Assembly: GCA_018676675.1 (NCBI GenBank)
Contig: JABHEG010000230.1
Coordinates: 1 to 62,889 of the forward strand
Direction of reading: 5' to 3'
Length of the DNA: 62,889 nt
DNA from: Lentisphaerota bacterium
Lineage (GTDB): Bacteria; Verrucomicrobiota; Lentisphaeria; Oligosphaerales; JABHEG01
Shown: piece after piece, positions 44,545 to 52,976 of the stretch
How positions within the stretch are numbered: position 1 is the stretch's first letter
Layout: every line of letters starts with the position of its first letter
The notes under the pieces: model-generated
The model's database searches: none
Seen by the model: only the letters and a program-made list of their open reading frames with translations
What the model was told of the DNA's origin: nothing
Translations under genes and position numbers: made by a program

Positions 44545-45993
44545 GTGAGCACACGCAAGAACATTGTTTTTTTCATGGTCGATCAACTGCGCTGGGATGC
44601 GGCCTTCGACGAGCGCAATCCCTGCCGTATGCCCGGGCTTCTGCGCTTTGGGGAGAAGGGCGTCCGCTTCGACAAGGCCTACACCATTTGCCCATTGTGT
44701 TCGCCGGCCCGGGCTGCCGTTTTCACGGGACTTCTGCCGCACCAGACAGGCTTCATCGACAACGTCTGTGCCTTCTGGCCCAATCGCACGCTCAACCCCG
44801 AATACAGAACCTATCTGGAGCGTCTGCAAGACAGTGGCTACACCGTCACCTACACCGGCAAATGGCATGTAGGGAAGGGGGGCTTGGTCGAACGTGGGGT
44901 GGATGATGTCCGCTGCTCCGACGGCGGGCACACACCTGGCAAGCCGACCTACAAAACCGAGCCACTGAAGCGGGTTGGTGAATGGTTCAAGCCCTACTAC
45001 GAAGCCTACAGCGAAGGGACCAATCGCGATCGGATTCGCACCGATGCAGGTAAGGATCAACTGCGCGAGTGTGTGGCCGGATTCCACGAAGACGGCAAGC
45101 CTTTCTGCAGTGTCATCAGCCTGTCTGGACCGCATTTTTCACACTGTATCCCCAAGAGATACGCGCACATGTACGAGTTGCCGCAGGATTTCGTCCCGGA
45201 CAACTTCTGTCCGCCATTCACCGAGGAGAAAAAGCCGCACGTCCTCGGGCGTGCCCATTGGCCCAGTCAGGAGACGGCCGACTTGACGCCGGAGGACTGG
45301 CGCAAGACCGCGCAGCACTACTGGGGCTATTGCAGCTACATCGACGACCTGTTCAGCGAAGTACTGCACCTGCTCGATGAGGAGGATCTCTGGGAGGACA
45401 CCGTGGTTGCCTTTACGCCTGACCATGGCGAGATGCTGGGAGCCCACGGGCGGTTCGACAAAGGTCCCGACTTCTACGAGGAGACTGTCCATCTTCCCTT
45501 TGTCATCTGGGATCCCGCGCGCCGCGAGCCGGTAAACCGGAACAGCTATGTCAATCTCGTGGACCTTTACCCCACCTTGATCTCGCTTGCCGGTGCGTCC
45601 GAGGTCCTGAGCGACGATGAGAAGGCGCGCAGCATGTGGACGACCAACCACGGCCACACCTGCATGTGTTACGACGGCTACCAGGGACGCCATTTCATGG
45701 TGCGTGGTATTCGCACGGACCGCTATAAATACACATGGCGACCGCGCGATCTGGACGAGCTCTACGACATGCAGGAGGACCCCGGTGAACGGAACAACCT
45801 GATCGACAGTCCGCGGCACGAGGCCGTCATCCTGGAACTGAGGAAGAAGCTCGACGCCTGGATGGAGAGAGAAGGAGACTACCTCCGTCACGCCAAGCAC
45901 GTCCCCGAGCCGGGGAGCTTCGCCGATGGCAGATGCTACGACACCCCGATGGTCTGCGCGCCCGGGCAGGAACCGACGCGGGGAAGGGATTGA
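44545..45993 (+). CDS. Cys-type sulfatase without signal peptide
   Basis: The 482-residue protein starts at GTG 44545. NIVFFMVDQLRWD is the first metal segment, and CPLCSPARAAVFTG holds the motif with Cys52 as the formylglycine site. FTPDHGEMLGAHGRFDKG is the second metal segment. No export signal is visible, so it probably acts in the cytoplasm on imported sulfated sugars or oligosaccharides. It lies 36 bases after the GH50-like gene in the same cluster. The CSPAR form usually goes with aerobic or anaerobic maturases, neither of which is in the window. Confidence 0.88.
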   Translation: MSTRKNIVFFMVDQLRWDAAFDERNPCRMPGLLRFGEKGVRFDKAYTICPLCSPARAAVFTGLLPHQTGFIDNVCAFWPNRTLNPEYRTYLERLQDSGYTVTYTGKWHVGKGGLVERGVDDVRCSDGGHTPGKPTYKTEPLKRVGEWFKPYYEAYSEGTNRDRIRTDAGKDQLRECVAGFHEDGKPFCSVISLSGPHFSHCIPKRYAHMYELPQDFVPDNFCPPFTEEKKPHVLGRAHWPSQETADLTPEDWRKTAQHYWGYCSYIDDLFSEVLHLLDEEDLWEDTVVAFTPDHGEMLGAHGRFDKGPDFYEETVHLPFVIWDPARREPVNRNSYVNLVDLYPTLISLAGASEVLSDDEKARSMWTTNHGHTCMCYDGYQGRHFMVRGIRTDRYKYTWRPRDLDELYDMQEDPGERNNLIDSPRHEAVILELRKKLDAWMEREGDYLRHAKHVPEPGSFADGRCYDTPMVCAPGQEPTRGRD

Positions 45994-46135
45994 TGTGTGG
46001 CATCTGAGGATGGCGGCTGGAGGCCATCCGCCGTACAAGAGACAGTACGCCGCACGGCCCCCGGGCGGCTCCTCAGGATGGCGGCTGGGGGCCATCCGCC
46101 GTACAAGAGACACAGCTGCAACAGGAACGCTGAAG
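45994..46135. repeat. REP-like direct repeats with internal hairpin
   Basis: Two 38-base copies, 46007-46044 and 46075-46112, differ at one base and lie 68 bases apart. Each holds the palindrome GGATGGC-8 bases-GCCATCC. They sit between the sulfatase and the FAD oxidoreductase. They resemble repetitive extragenic palindromes, which could limit transcription or mark mRNA ends. Confidence 0.75.
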
Positions 46136-47920
46136 ATGGAATACACAGAACGCAAACAGACGCTTGAGTCTGATGTAGCCGTCATCGGTGGGGGGATGGC
46201 CGGGATCTGTGCCGCGGTTGCCGCCGCCCGGAATGGTGCCAAGACCACCTTGGTTCAGGACCGACCTGTTCTCGGGGGCAACGCTTCCAGTGAGATACGG
46301 GTCCACGTGAACGGCGTGACCCACCTCAGACCGAACGGCATACCGGAGCGCGAGACCGGCATCATTGAGGAGATTCTCCTACACAACCGATTTCGGAATC
46401 CGCAGGAGTCCTACCCCGTGTGGGACCACGTTCTGTACGATTTTGTGGTCCGGGAACGCAATCTTGAACTGATGCTGAACACGCAGGCGATCGAGGCCGT
46501 CATGTCAGGGGCGAAGATCGAGTCTGCACGGTGTTGGCAGCTGACCACCGAGACCGAGATCACTATCGGCGCAGAGCTTTTCATTGACTGCTCCGGAGAT
46601 GGGCTCCTGGCCGCGAGTGCCGGCGCAGTGTTTCGAACCGGGCGGGAGGCCGCTTCTGAGTTCAACGAGAAGTACGCCCCCGAGGTGTCGGACGGATGGC
46701 AGATGGGGGCGTCGCTTCTGCTGCTGTCCCGGGATATGGGCAAGCCGATGCCCTATGAGCCGCCATCTTACGTGATCAGGTATGAGGCGGAGAAGGCACA
46801 TCCCAAACGGGCGATTAAGCAATTCGTGGATGGGTTCTGGTGGGTTGAGCTGGGCAGTGAGTTTGACATCATCGCCGAGCAGGAGACCAATCGGCACAAG
46901 CTCATGGGCTACATGCACGGGGTTTGGGATTACATCAAGAATTCCGGGGAGTTCCCGGAAGCGGATACCTATGCCCTTGACTGGGTTGGCTCACTGCCCG
47001 GACGCCGTGAGTCCCGGCGGTTCATGGGAGACTTTGTCCTCTCCGAGGGAGACCTGCTTGGGCATCGCCATTTCGAGGATGTCGTGGCCTATGGCGGATG
47101 GTCACTCGATGAGCACTGCCCCGGAGGGATCGAGAACCTGAGTGAGCCCCCCAGCTACTTTCATGAGGGCTTCACGGAGATCTATGAGATTCCCTTCCGC
47201 AGCCTTTACTCCCGGAACGTACCCAACCTTCTGTTCGCGGGGCGCAACGTCAGTCAGACGCACATCGCCCTTTCCTCCTCGCGCGTGATGGCCACCGGTT
47301 CGCTGATGGGGCAGGCGGTGGGAACAGCGGCGTCCCTCTGCCTCAAGAAGGGCGTTCTCCCGCGTGAACTTGCACAGAACCATGTGAGCGATCTGCAGGA
47401 GCAGTTGCTGCGCGACGATGCTTTCATCCCGAGGCGGCCGGCAAACGACCCAGATGATTTGGCCCCCAGGGCGAGTCGGATCACCGCTTCGTCTACCTGT
47501 TCCGGGGACGCGGCACTGCTCACAGACGGCGTCTCGCGAGACGTTGGCGATGAGATACACCACTGGCAGTCGGAGGGGCTCCCGGCGGACGTTGTGGTGG
47601 AGTGGGAGCGGCCCGTCTCACTGTCGAGAGTCGAGATCAAGTGCGACACCAATGTGAGGCGCAACATCCTGATGCGTAAAGACTCCAAGGTGACCGAGAC
47701 GTTCTGGAACGACGTCCCACAGGAGTTGCTGAAGGCACTTGCGCTCGAGGCGCGGGTGGGAGGCGAATGGGTGCCGCTTGGCTCCATCGAGAGCAACCGG
47801 ACACGCTTGATCACGTTCTCGTTTGACAGCTTAGAGACAACAGCGGTGCGAATCGTGATGAAGGAAACGTACGGATCTCCGAACGCCACGTTGTTTGAGG
47901 TGCGGTGTTACGGCGCGTGA
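46136..47920 (+). CDS. FAD-dependent oxidoreductase with C-terminal F5/8-type domain
   Basis: The protein has 594 residues from ATG 46136. SDVAVIGGGMAGICAAVAAA is the FAD-binding motif at the start, followed by VLGGNASSEIRVHV, typical of the FAD_oxidored (PF12831-like) group. FIDCSGDG and LLFAGRNVSQTHIALSS are further cofactor segments. The last 150 residues (ITASSTCSGDAALLTDG, VVVEWERPVSLSRVEI) look like a discoidin/F5/8C sandwich. The longer frame upstream crosses the REP-like repeats and is rejected. No signal peptide is seen. The activity may be oxidation of a sugar or cyclitol derived from the glycan. Confidence 0.85.
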   Translation: MEYTERKQTLESDVAVIGGGMAGICAAVAAARNGAKTTLVQDRPVLGGNASSEIRVHVNGVTHLRPNGIPERETGIIEEILLHNRFRNPQESYPVWDHVLYDFVVRERNLELMLNTQAIEAVMSGAKIESARCWQLTTETEITIGAELFIDCSGDGLLAASAGAVFRTGREAASEFNEKYAPEVSDGWQMGASLLLLSRDMGKPMPYEPPSYVIRYEAEKAHPKRAIKQFVDGFWWVELGSEFDIIAEQETNRHKLMGYMHGVWDYIKNSGEFPEADTYALDWVGSLPGRRESRRFMGDFVLSEGDLLGHRHFEDVVAYGGWSLDEHCPGGIENLSEPPSYFHEGFTEIYEIPFRSLYSRNVPNLLFAGRNVSQTHIALSSSRVMATGSLMGQAVGTAASLCLKKGVLPRELAQNHVSDLQEQLLRDDAFIPRRPANDPDDLAPRASRITASSTCSGDAALLTDGVSRDVGDEIHHWQSEGLPADVVVEWERPVSLSRVEIKCDTNVRRNILMRKDSKVTETFWNDVPQELLKALALEARVGGEWVPLGSIESNRTRLITFSFDSLETTAVRIVMKETYGSPNATLFEVRCYGA

Positions 47921-48260
47921 AGGCCCCCCCCATTTCACGTTGACACTCGCAGCTTGTGCCCTCTGCCATGAGACGCGACTCAGAAGCAACCTAACCCGCA
48001 CTTCTCATAAACTTGGGGTGGGTCGAGCCTTGCTTTCGCAAGCGGGTGCTGTGGTGACCACTGCCCCGTGCGGCGCGAGCGAGGATCGGCGTGCCCCAAG
48101 TTTACCCAACGGGTGGGCATCGTCTTCCGTTTTCGAGAACACAGTGTTTCGCCCAAGGGTTGACCAGGTGAAGCCCAATGGCCTCTTCCAGAACGAGAAA
48201 CAAACGCCATAGTGTCCTGCCCATGAGAAATGCGGGCTAATGCCGGCGGAGACCAGCAAG
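47921..48260. mobile_element. MITE-like element with terminal inverted repeats
   Basis: The terminal repeat CCCGCACTTCTCAT (47995-48008) is mirrored by ATGAGAAATGCGGG (48223-48236), 13 of 14 bases matching, and the match extends outward to TA at both ends. Inside, AAACTTGGGG (48009-48018) pairs with CCCCAAGTTT (48094-48103). Segments 48027-48054 and 48058-48075 recur in opposite orientation at 52628-52771. No coding sequence is carried. The right end abuts the URO-D-like gene. Confidence 0.65.
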
Positions 48261-49454
48261 ATGGAACAGCACGGCGATGTAGACCAAAACCTGTCAGTGG
48301 ATGCACTGATCGAGGAGGCGACCTGCGCGCAGGTGGGCCACGATGCAGATGCACGGGCACGGAAGCGGGCACGGTGGCTTGGTGTCAGCAATGGAAGGGG
48401 GACACAAGCCGACTACCTGCCAATCACAATCAGGGCGAATGACCCGAGCGACCCCTACTGTTCAGCCAACCTGCATTCGCATGTCAGATACAGTCTTGCT
48501 GAGCAGATCGATTCCCCTGAGAACATGCTTGCGGAATGGCTGCCTCGGTTGCGCTCGTGGATTCAGTTCCCATCGGATGTTTACCCCGGCCTGGCACCAC
48601 GGTTCGGGAACGCGTTTCTCCTGAGTGCATTCGGCCTCGGGGTGCGCATCATGGATGACACGCTGCACGCCGAGAGACTCCTGAGTCGCGACGAGGCCCG
48701 CAATCTCGTATTGCCTGACGACTTTGCCGAACGTGGGATGGTCAAACGAGCTGCGGAATACACGCGGTACTGCCGTTCAGTTCTACCGGAGGAGATTCAC
48801 ACCGGACTTTTCTTCATGATGAGTCCCTTCGATTTGGCCTACCTCATCCGCGGTCAGGATCTTCTGATGGACATGTACGACGATCCGGCACTTGTCCACC
48901 AACTGATGGGCGAGTGCACCAAGCTGTTCGTCGAGGTCACGCAGTTGTACAAGGGCCTTGCTGGTGAACCTGACGATTGGTACTGGTACGGAAACAACGT
49001 CATGGCGGGAGGAGGTCAACTGTGCGAAGACTGCTGCGTCATGGTGTCTCCCGAGTGCCATGCGGAGTTCAGCATTCCCTACACCAAACGGGCTTTTGAC
49101 GCGCTGGGGGGCGGTTGGGTACACTTCTGCGGTGACGGCCGACAGATCGTTGATAACTACCTCGCCATGCCGGGCATGCATGGGATTCTCTACGGTCAGA
49201 TGCACTTGAACGGAGACCGCAACGGTTTGCTGAAACAGTTCGAGGACGCGGGCAAGGGGCTGAACTATGCGGTCGCCCGCAAGCCCGGCGAGTCATGGCT
49301 TGACTACTTCCGCCGGTTTCTGGCGCCTGTCTCGAGGAAAGCGGGCGTGTGGATGCACGTTGGCTTGTCCCCCAACGAATGGGCGGTCGGGCCTCAACTC
49401 ATGGAACTGTGGCATCAAGCACAAGACGAGAAGTGGCCAAGCAGACATGAATAG
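48261..49454 (+). CDS. uroporphyrinogen-decarboxylase-like (URO-D) protein, MtaA-type
   Basis: The protein has about 397 residues. A URO-D-fold TIM barrel is suggested by LLMDMYDDPALVHQLM and GGGQLCEDCCVMVSPECHAEF. WVHFCGDGRQ contains His288-x-Cys290, comparable to the zinc-binding H-x-C of MtaA/CmuA corrinoid methyltransferases. No heme genes surround it, so tetrapyrrole synthesis is unlikely. ATG 48261 has GGCGGAG ahead; ATG 48240, directly at the repeat end, is the alternative. Such proteins are common in sugar-degrading PVC bacteria. A methyl transfer or demethylation of sugar or cofactor is possible but unproven. Confidence 0.75.
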   Translation: MEQHGDVDQNLSVDALIEEATCAQVGHDADARARKRARWLGVSNGRGTQADYLPITIRANDPSDPYCSANLHSHVRYSLAEQIDSPENMLAEWLPRLRSWIQFPSDVYPGLAPRFGNAFLLSAFGLGVRIMDDTLHAERLLSRDEARNLVLPDDFAERGMVKRAAEYTRYCRSVLPEEIHTGLFFMMSPFDLAYLIRGQDLLMDMYDDPALVHQLMGECTKLFVEVTQLYKGLAGEPDDWYWYGNNVMAGGGQLCEDCCVMVSPECHAEFSIPYTKRAFDALGGGWVHFCGDGRQIVDNYLAMPGMHGILYGQMHLNGDRNGLLKQFEDAGKGLNYAVARKPGESWLDYFRRFLAPVSRKAGVWMHVGLSPNEWAVGPQLMELWHQAQDEKWPSRHE

Positions 49455-49472
49455 AGACCGCTTTGGAGGCTG

Positions 49473-49655
49473 ATGTCGCGCAACGCCCTGAATCGTGAGG
49501 ACCCCAGGCTGAGTGAGGCGGAACTGTCAGACGTTCTACGGAAGACTGTGAAACACGGTAATGGAAGAGGCGTCCTGGTCTGCAGAGCAGCTGTGCTCCG
49601 GTCTATATGGGACGACGGTTTCTGCCATTACACATTTTCTGAGGAGCGACTATGA
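49473..49655 (+). CDS. possible small protein
   Basis: An open frame of 60 codons fills the gap between the URO-D-like and sulfatase genes, and its stop overlaps the sulfatase ATG (ATGA). The sequence (RLSEAELSDVLRKTVKHG) is not low-complexity, but no motif is recognised and no clear ribosome site precedes it. It may be a leader that couples translation of the sulfatase, or a chance frame. Confidence 0.3.
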   Translation: MSRNALNREDPRLSEAELSDVLRKTVKHGNGRGVLVCRAAVLRSIWDDGFCHYTFSEERL

Positions 49656-51145
49656 GGAAGAACGTACTCATCATCCACAGCGATCAGCAGCGCTACGACA
49701 GTCTCGGGTGCACGGGGAATCCGTATGTGGATACGCCCAATATCGACCGGCTTGCCCAGGAGGGCACACTGTTCACCCGCCATATCGTGGCAAACCCGGT
49801 CTGCACACCTTCGCGCTGCTCGCTGATGACTGGTCTTTATCCTCCCGGCCACGGAGCGTGGGCCAACGGGATGGCTCTGCCACGCCGGCAGAACGAATTT
49901 ATCAGCTCCGAGACCAAGTGGCCCCTGGCCGTTGAGGCTATCGTTCCGGAGATCCCCACCATCGCAGACCGGTTCGCTGCAGCCGGCTACCGCACCGCGT
50001 CCTTCGGAAAACTGCACCTGACTCCGAACCTGGGGCATCCTGACTACGGGTACGGAGAGACCTATGCGATCTGGCAGACCGGCGTAAAGGACGACTGGCA
50101 TGGTCCCTACTACGGTTTCCAGCATGTAGAGATGACGAAAGGACACGGGGAAGGACCTGCCATCCAGGGACACTACGCCAAGTGGCTGCGGGAGAATCAC
50201 CCCGACATCCACACTCGGGTGAAGAGGCACGAGAGGATGAAGAAACCGGATGGGGCCGCCCCCGTCTACCAGTCCGTTATCCCCGCGGAACTGCATCACT
50301 CCCGCTGGCTGGCCGATCGCTTTACGGCCTATTTGAACACGTGTTCTGAGGGGGCGCCGTTTTTCGTCTTCATCGGGTTTCCCGATCCACACCACCCAAT
50401 ATGCCCCTCGCACGACTTGGCGGCGCATCACGAGAAGAGCGACGTCCTGCCCCCTGTCGACCCCGAAGGAACGAAACGGCCGGTGATCGATGTCCTCAAA
50501 GATATCCGCCATTTCAGTGAGGAGGATGTCAAGAACGTGCGCCGGTGCACGGACGCGATGGTGGAAGGGATTGACTTGGCCGTGGGTGAGATCGTCGCAG
50601 CCCTGGAGGCGAAGGGGATCCTCGATGACACCGTGGTCGTGTTCACCAGCGATCATGGGGACTTTCTCGGAGATCACGCGCTTCTGGCCAAGCAGAACAT
50701 CTGCGCGAGATCGCTGGTCCATGTTCCCTTCATTCTGCGCGCTCCGGGGCAGGATATGCCCTCAATCTGGGACCGTCCAGTCGGTAACGTGGACGTGCTC
50801 CCAACTGTCATGGGTTTGGCCGGACTGGTGGTCCCAACCGATATCGACGGGTGCGATGTCTGCGCTGAGATCAGGGGAGGGCGCCGGCACCAGGTTTTCG
50901 CCTACGCGTTTCACGAAGCGGTCGAATACCAGAACCTGGCTGTTTACGACGGGGATCACAAGCTCCTGTATTATCCACACACCGGCCGGGCCGAACTGTA
51001 CGATCTCGCCTCCGACCCCGATGAGATGCACGACCTCGCGGCAGACGATGATCAGCTGGAGCGAGTACGGGAACTCACCGTTGATGCCGCCATGGGAATG
51101 ATGAAGCACACCCGGGGCATCGGCCATCGCGTATGCCCCTGGTGA
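49652..51145 (+). CDS. Cys-type sulfatase without signal peptide
   Basis: The 497-residue protein begins NVLIIHSDQQRYDSLGC, the first metal site. NPVCTPSRCSLMTG holds the sulfatase motif with Cys51 as the formylglycine site, and FTSDHGDFLGDHALLAK is the second metal segment. GAGGAG lies just before the ATG. There is no export signal. It groups with choline-sulfatase-like and related arylsulfatases in overall layout, with a C-terminal YDLASDPDEMHDLA segment typical of the family. It is followed 80 bases later by another sulfatase. Confidence 0.9.
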   Translation: MRKNVLIIHSDQQRYDSLGCTGNPYVDTPNIDRLAQEGTLFTRHIVANPVCTPSRCSLMTGLYPPGHGAWANGMALPRRQNEFISSETKWPLAVEAIVPEIPTIADRFAAAGYRTASFGKLHLTPNLGHPDYGYGETYAIWQTGVKDDWHGPYYGFQHVEMTKGHGEGPAIQGHYAKWLRENHPDIHTRVKRHERMKKPDGAAPVYQSVIPAELHHSRWLADRFTAYLNTCSEGAPFFVFIGFPDPHHPICPSHDLAAHHEKSDVLPPVDPEGTKRPVIDVLKDIRHFSEEDVKNVRRCTDAMVEGIDLAVGEIVAALEAKGILDDTVVVFTSDHGDFLGDHALLAKQNICARSLVHVPFILRAPGQDMPSIWDRPVGNVDVLPTVMGLAGLVVPTDIDGCDVCAEIRGGRRHQVFAYAFHEAVEYQNLAVYDGDHKLLYYPHTGRAELYDLASDPDEMHDLAADDDQLERVRELTVDAAMGMMKHTRGIGHRVCPW

Positions 51146-51224
51146 TGTGTTGTTCCCCGGGGGGGAGCGTTGGCTGTTAGTCGGGGACTGGTTACTGGTT
51201 AATCGTTATTCACTGGAGGAGCCA

Positions 51225-52619
51225 ATGAGTAGACGGCAGCCCAATATCCTCTTTCTCATGACCGATGAGCAACGCTTCGACGCGCTCGGGGCGGTCAACC
51301 CGGCCGTTCACACGCCGAATCTGGATGCACTGGCAGCGGACGGTGTGCTGTTTACGCGAGCCTACACACCAAACCCGTCGTGCGTGCCTGCACGGGCTGC
51401 CATCCTCACCGGCAAGTACCCGCATCAATGCGCCTGCCCCACTTACATCACGCACCTGCCGACGCACGAAACGACCTTTATGTCTCGGCTCCAGGAGGCC
51501 GGCTACCACACCGCTCATATCGGCAAACTGCATGTCGGCCCTTCTGAAATCGAGCTCGGTCTGGACTACCACGACGTCGTTGACTCCCACGGGCCTCAGC
51601 CTCAGGCTCCTGAGAAGGACTCCTACCAGCGCTGGCTATACGCTGCGGGCTTCCGGCAAACTGGTGAACTGATGAGATGGAATCCGGCTCTGCGCCTGTC
51701 GGCAGATTGGCTGGCAGACCCCAAGTACCATGTGGATGAGTATGTAGGCGATCGTGGTCGTGAGTGGCTGGCGACCCATCCACCGAACGGGCAACCGTGG
51801 TTCTGCACCATCTCCTTTCCCGGGCCCCACATGCCCTTTGACGGCGGTAAACTGCCGGAAGCGAGTCTCTACGATCCGGCTGACATCGACATGCCCGTGA
51901 CCGATTACGGGATGCTTGCCGGCAAGCCGCCACACAACGCAACGGCTGACGGTGAAACCCCGAGCCCCCGCAGTTCGTACAGCGTCGACGAGATTCGTGC
52001 TTTGCGCCTTGGGTACTATGCCAATGTGACCCAGATCGACCGTAAGGTGGGCGAGATCGTCGCGACGTTGACGGCGCGTGGTGAGTACGACCACACTCTG
52101 ATCGTTTTCACTACGGATCACGGCGACTACATGGGAGAGTTCGGTCTGGCCGCCAAGGGGCAGCATATCAACGAAGTGCTCATGCGTATCCCCTTCATCA
52201 TCAAGCCACCGGTTGATGGCGTGTCCGCTAAACGAGAGTCGGCCCTGATCAGCTCCGTGGACATCGCCGCAACGTGTCTGAGTGTGGCCGGCGCACCGAT
52301 TCCGGTAGAGATGGCCTCACAAGATCTCTCCCGCTATTGGCAGAGCAGTGAAGATCTGGATGACCGCGACACGGTCTATATGGAAGCCGGCGGCATCCGC
52401 GTGCTTCGCGACCGGCAATGGAAGTACTGCCACTACCAGGACCGCGACTATGGTGAGCTGTACGACTTGAGGAAGGATCCCTGGGAGACCACGAACCTCT
52501 GGGACGACCCCGGGCAGACCCAGCGGAAGGCGGACTTCAGCCGCAAGATGGTGGACAGACTGATTGCCCTCAGCCCCCGCTCCGACATGCGCTGGAACGT
52601 CCGTGCGCCGGAGCTTTGA
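51225..52619 (+). CDS. Cys-type sulfatase without signal peptide
   Basis: The 464-residue protein starts at ATG 51225 behind GGAGGA; an upstream frame is rejected. NILFLMTDEQRFDALG is the first metal segment and PSCVPARAAILTGKYP the sulfatase motif with Cys53. FTTDHGDYMGEFGLAAKG is the second metal segment and YDLRKDPWETTNL the family C-terminus. Like its upstream neighbour it lacks a signal peptide. The two are related but not near-identical, so they probably remove sulfate from different positions of the same sugar. It ends the catabolic cluster. Confidence 0.9.
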   Translation: MSRRQPNILFLMTDEQRFDALGAVNPAVHTPNLDALAADGVLFTRAYTPNPSCVPARAAILTGKYPHQCACPTYITHLPTHETTFMSRLQEAGYHTAHIGKLHVGPSEIELGLDYHDVVDSHGPQPQAPEKDSYQRWLYAAGFRQTGELMRWNPALRLSADWLADPKYHVDEYVGDRGREWLATHPPNGQPWFCTISFPGPHMPFDGGKLPEASLYDPADIDMPVTDYGMLAGKPPHNATADGETPSPRSSYSVDEIRALRLGYYANVTQIDRKVGEIVATLTARGEYDHTLIVFTTDHGDYMGEFGLAAKGQHINEVLMRIPFIIKPPVDGVSAKRESALISSVDIAATCLSVAGAPIPVEMASQDLSRYWQSSEDLDDRDTVYMEAGGIRVLRDRQWKYCHYQDRDYGELYDLRKDPWETTNLWDDPGQTQRKADFSRKMVDRLIALSPRSDMRWNVRAPEL

Positions 52620-52976
52620 GTCACACTCGCCGCACGGGGCAGTGGTTTGGCGCTCGTCAGGGCCCTCGCCGCTCCACGGAAGCCGTAAAACCCGTCTCGC
52701 TCTGCTCGGCTCCACAGCACCCGCTAACGAAAGCAAGGCCTGACGCACACCGAGTCTATGAGAAATGCGGGATAGGGACGATTTCCCGTGAGTTCTCGCC
52801 CGCGGGCCCGTGAAACCTGACGGGGGTGGGCTTATATTAAACGTTTTTCGCCACACTCGGCGAGACAGGTTCCTCGCAATGTGACCGACGTTTGTCAGGG
52901 CTGGATACGGTTCAGTTCGCCGTCGTTGACGGTTTGGCACCCCGGTTCAGCCATCGTCCAGAGAGGTCGTTCCCCC
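52620..52976. repeat. inverted second copy of the 47995 element and V-ATPase leader
   Basis: Bases 52628-52771 repeat the 47995 element in reverse. CGCCGCACGGGGCAGTGG (52628-52645) is an exact reverse complement of 48058-48075; 52712-52739 matches 48027-48054 at 26 of 28 bases; ATGAGAAATGCGGG is at 52758-52771. The far end is missing or cut by the sulfatase gene. Downstream, TATATT at 52833-52838 could be the -10 box of the ATPase operon, but the -35 is weak. Confidence 0.65.

Noticed and set aside
45926..46135. longer N-terminus for the FAD oxidoreductase
   Set aside because: It would begin inside the sulfatase gene and run through two REP-like repeats. The Rossmann domain starts right after the ATG at 46136.
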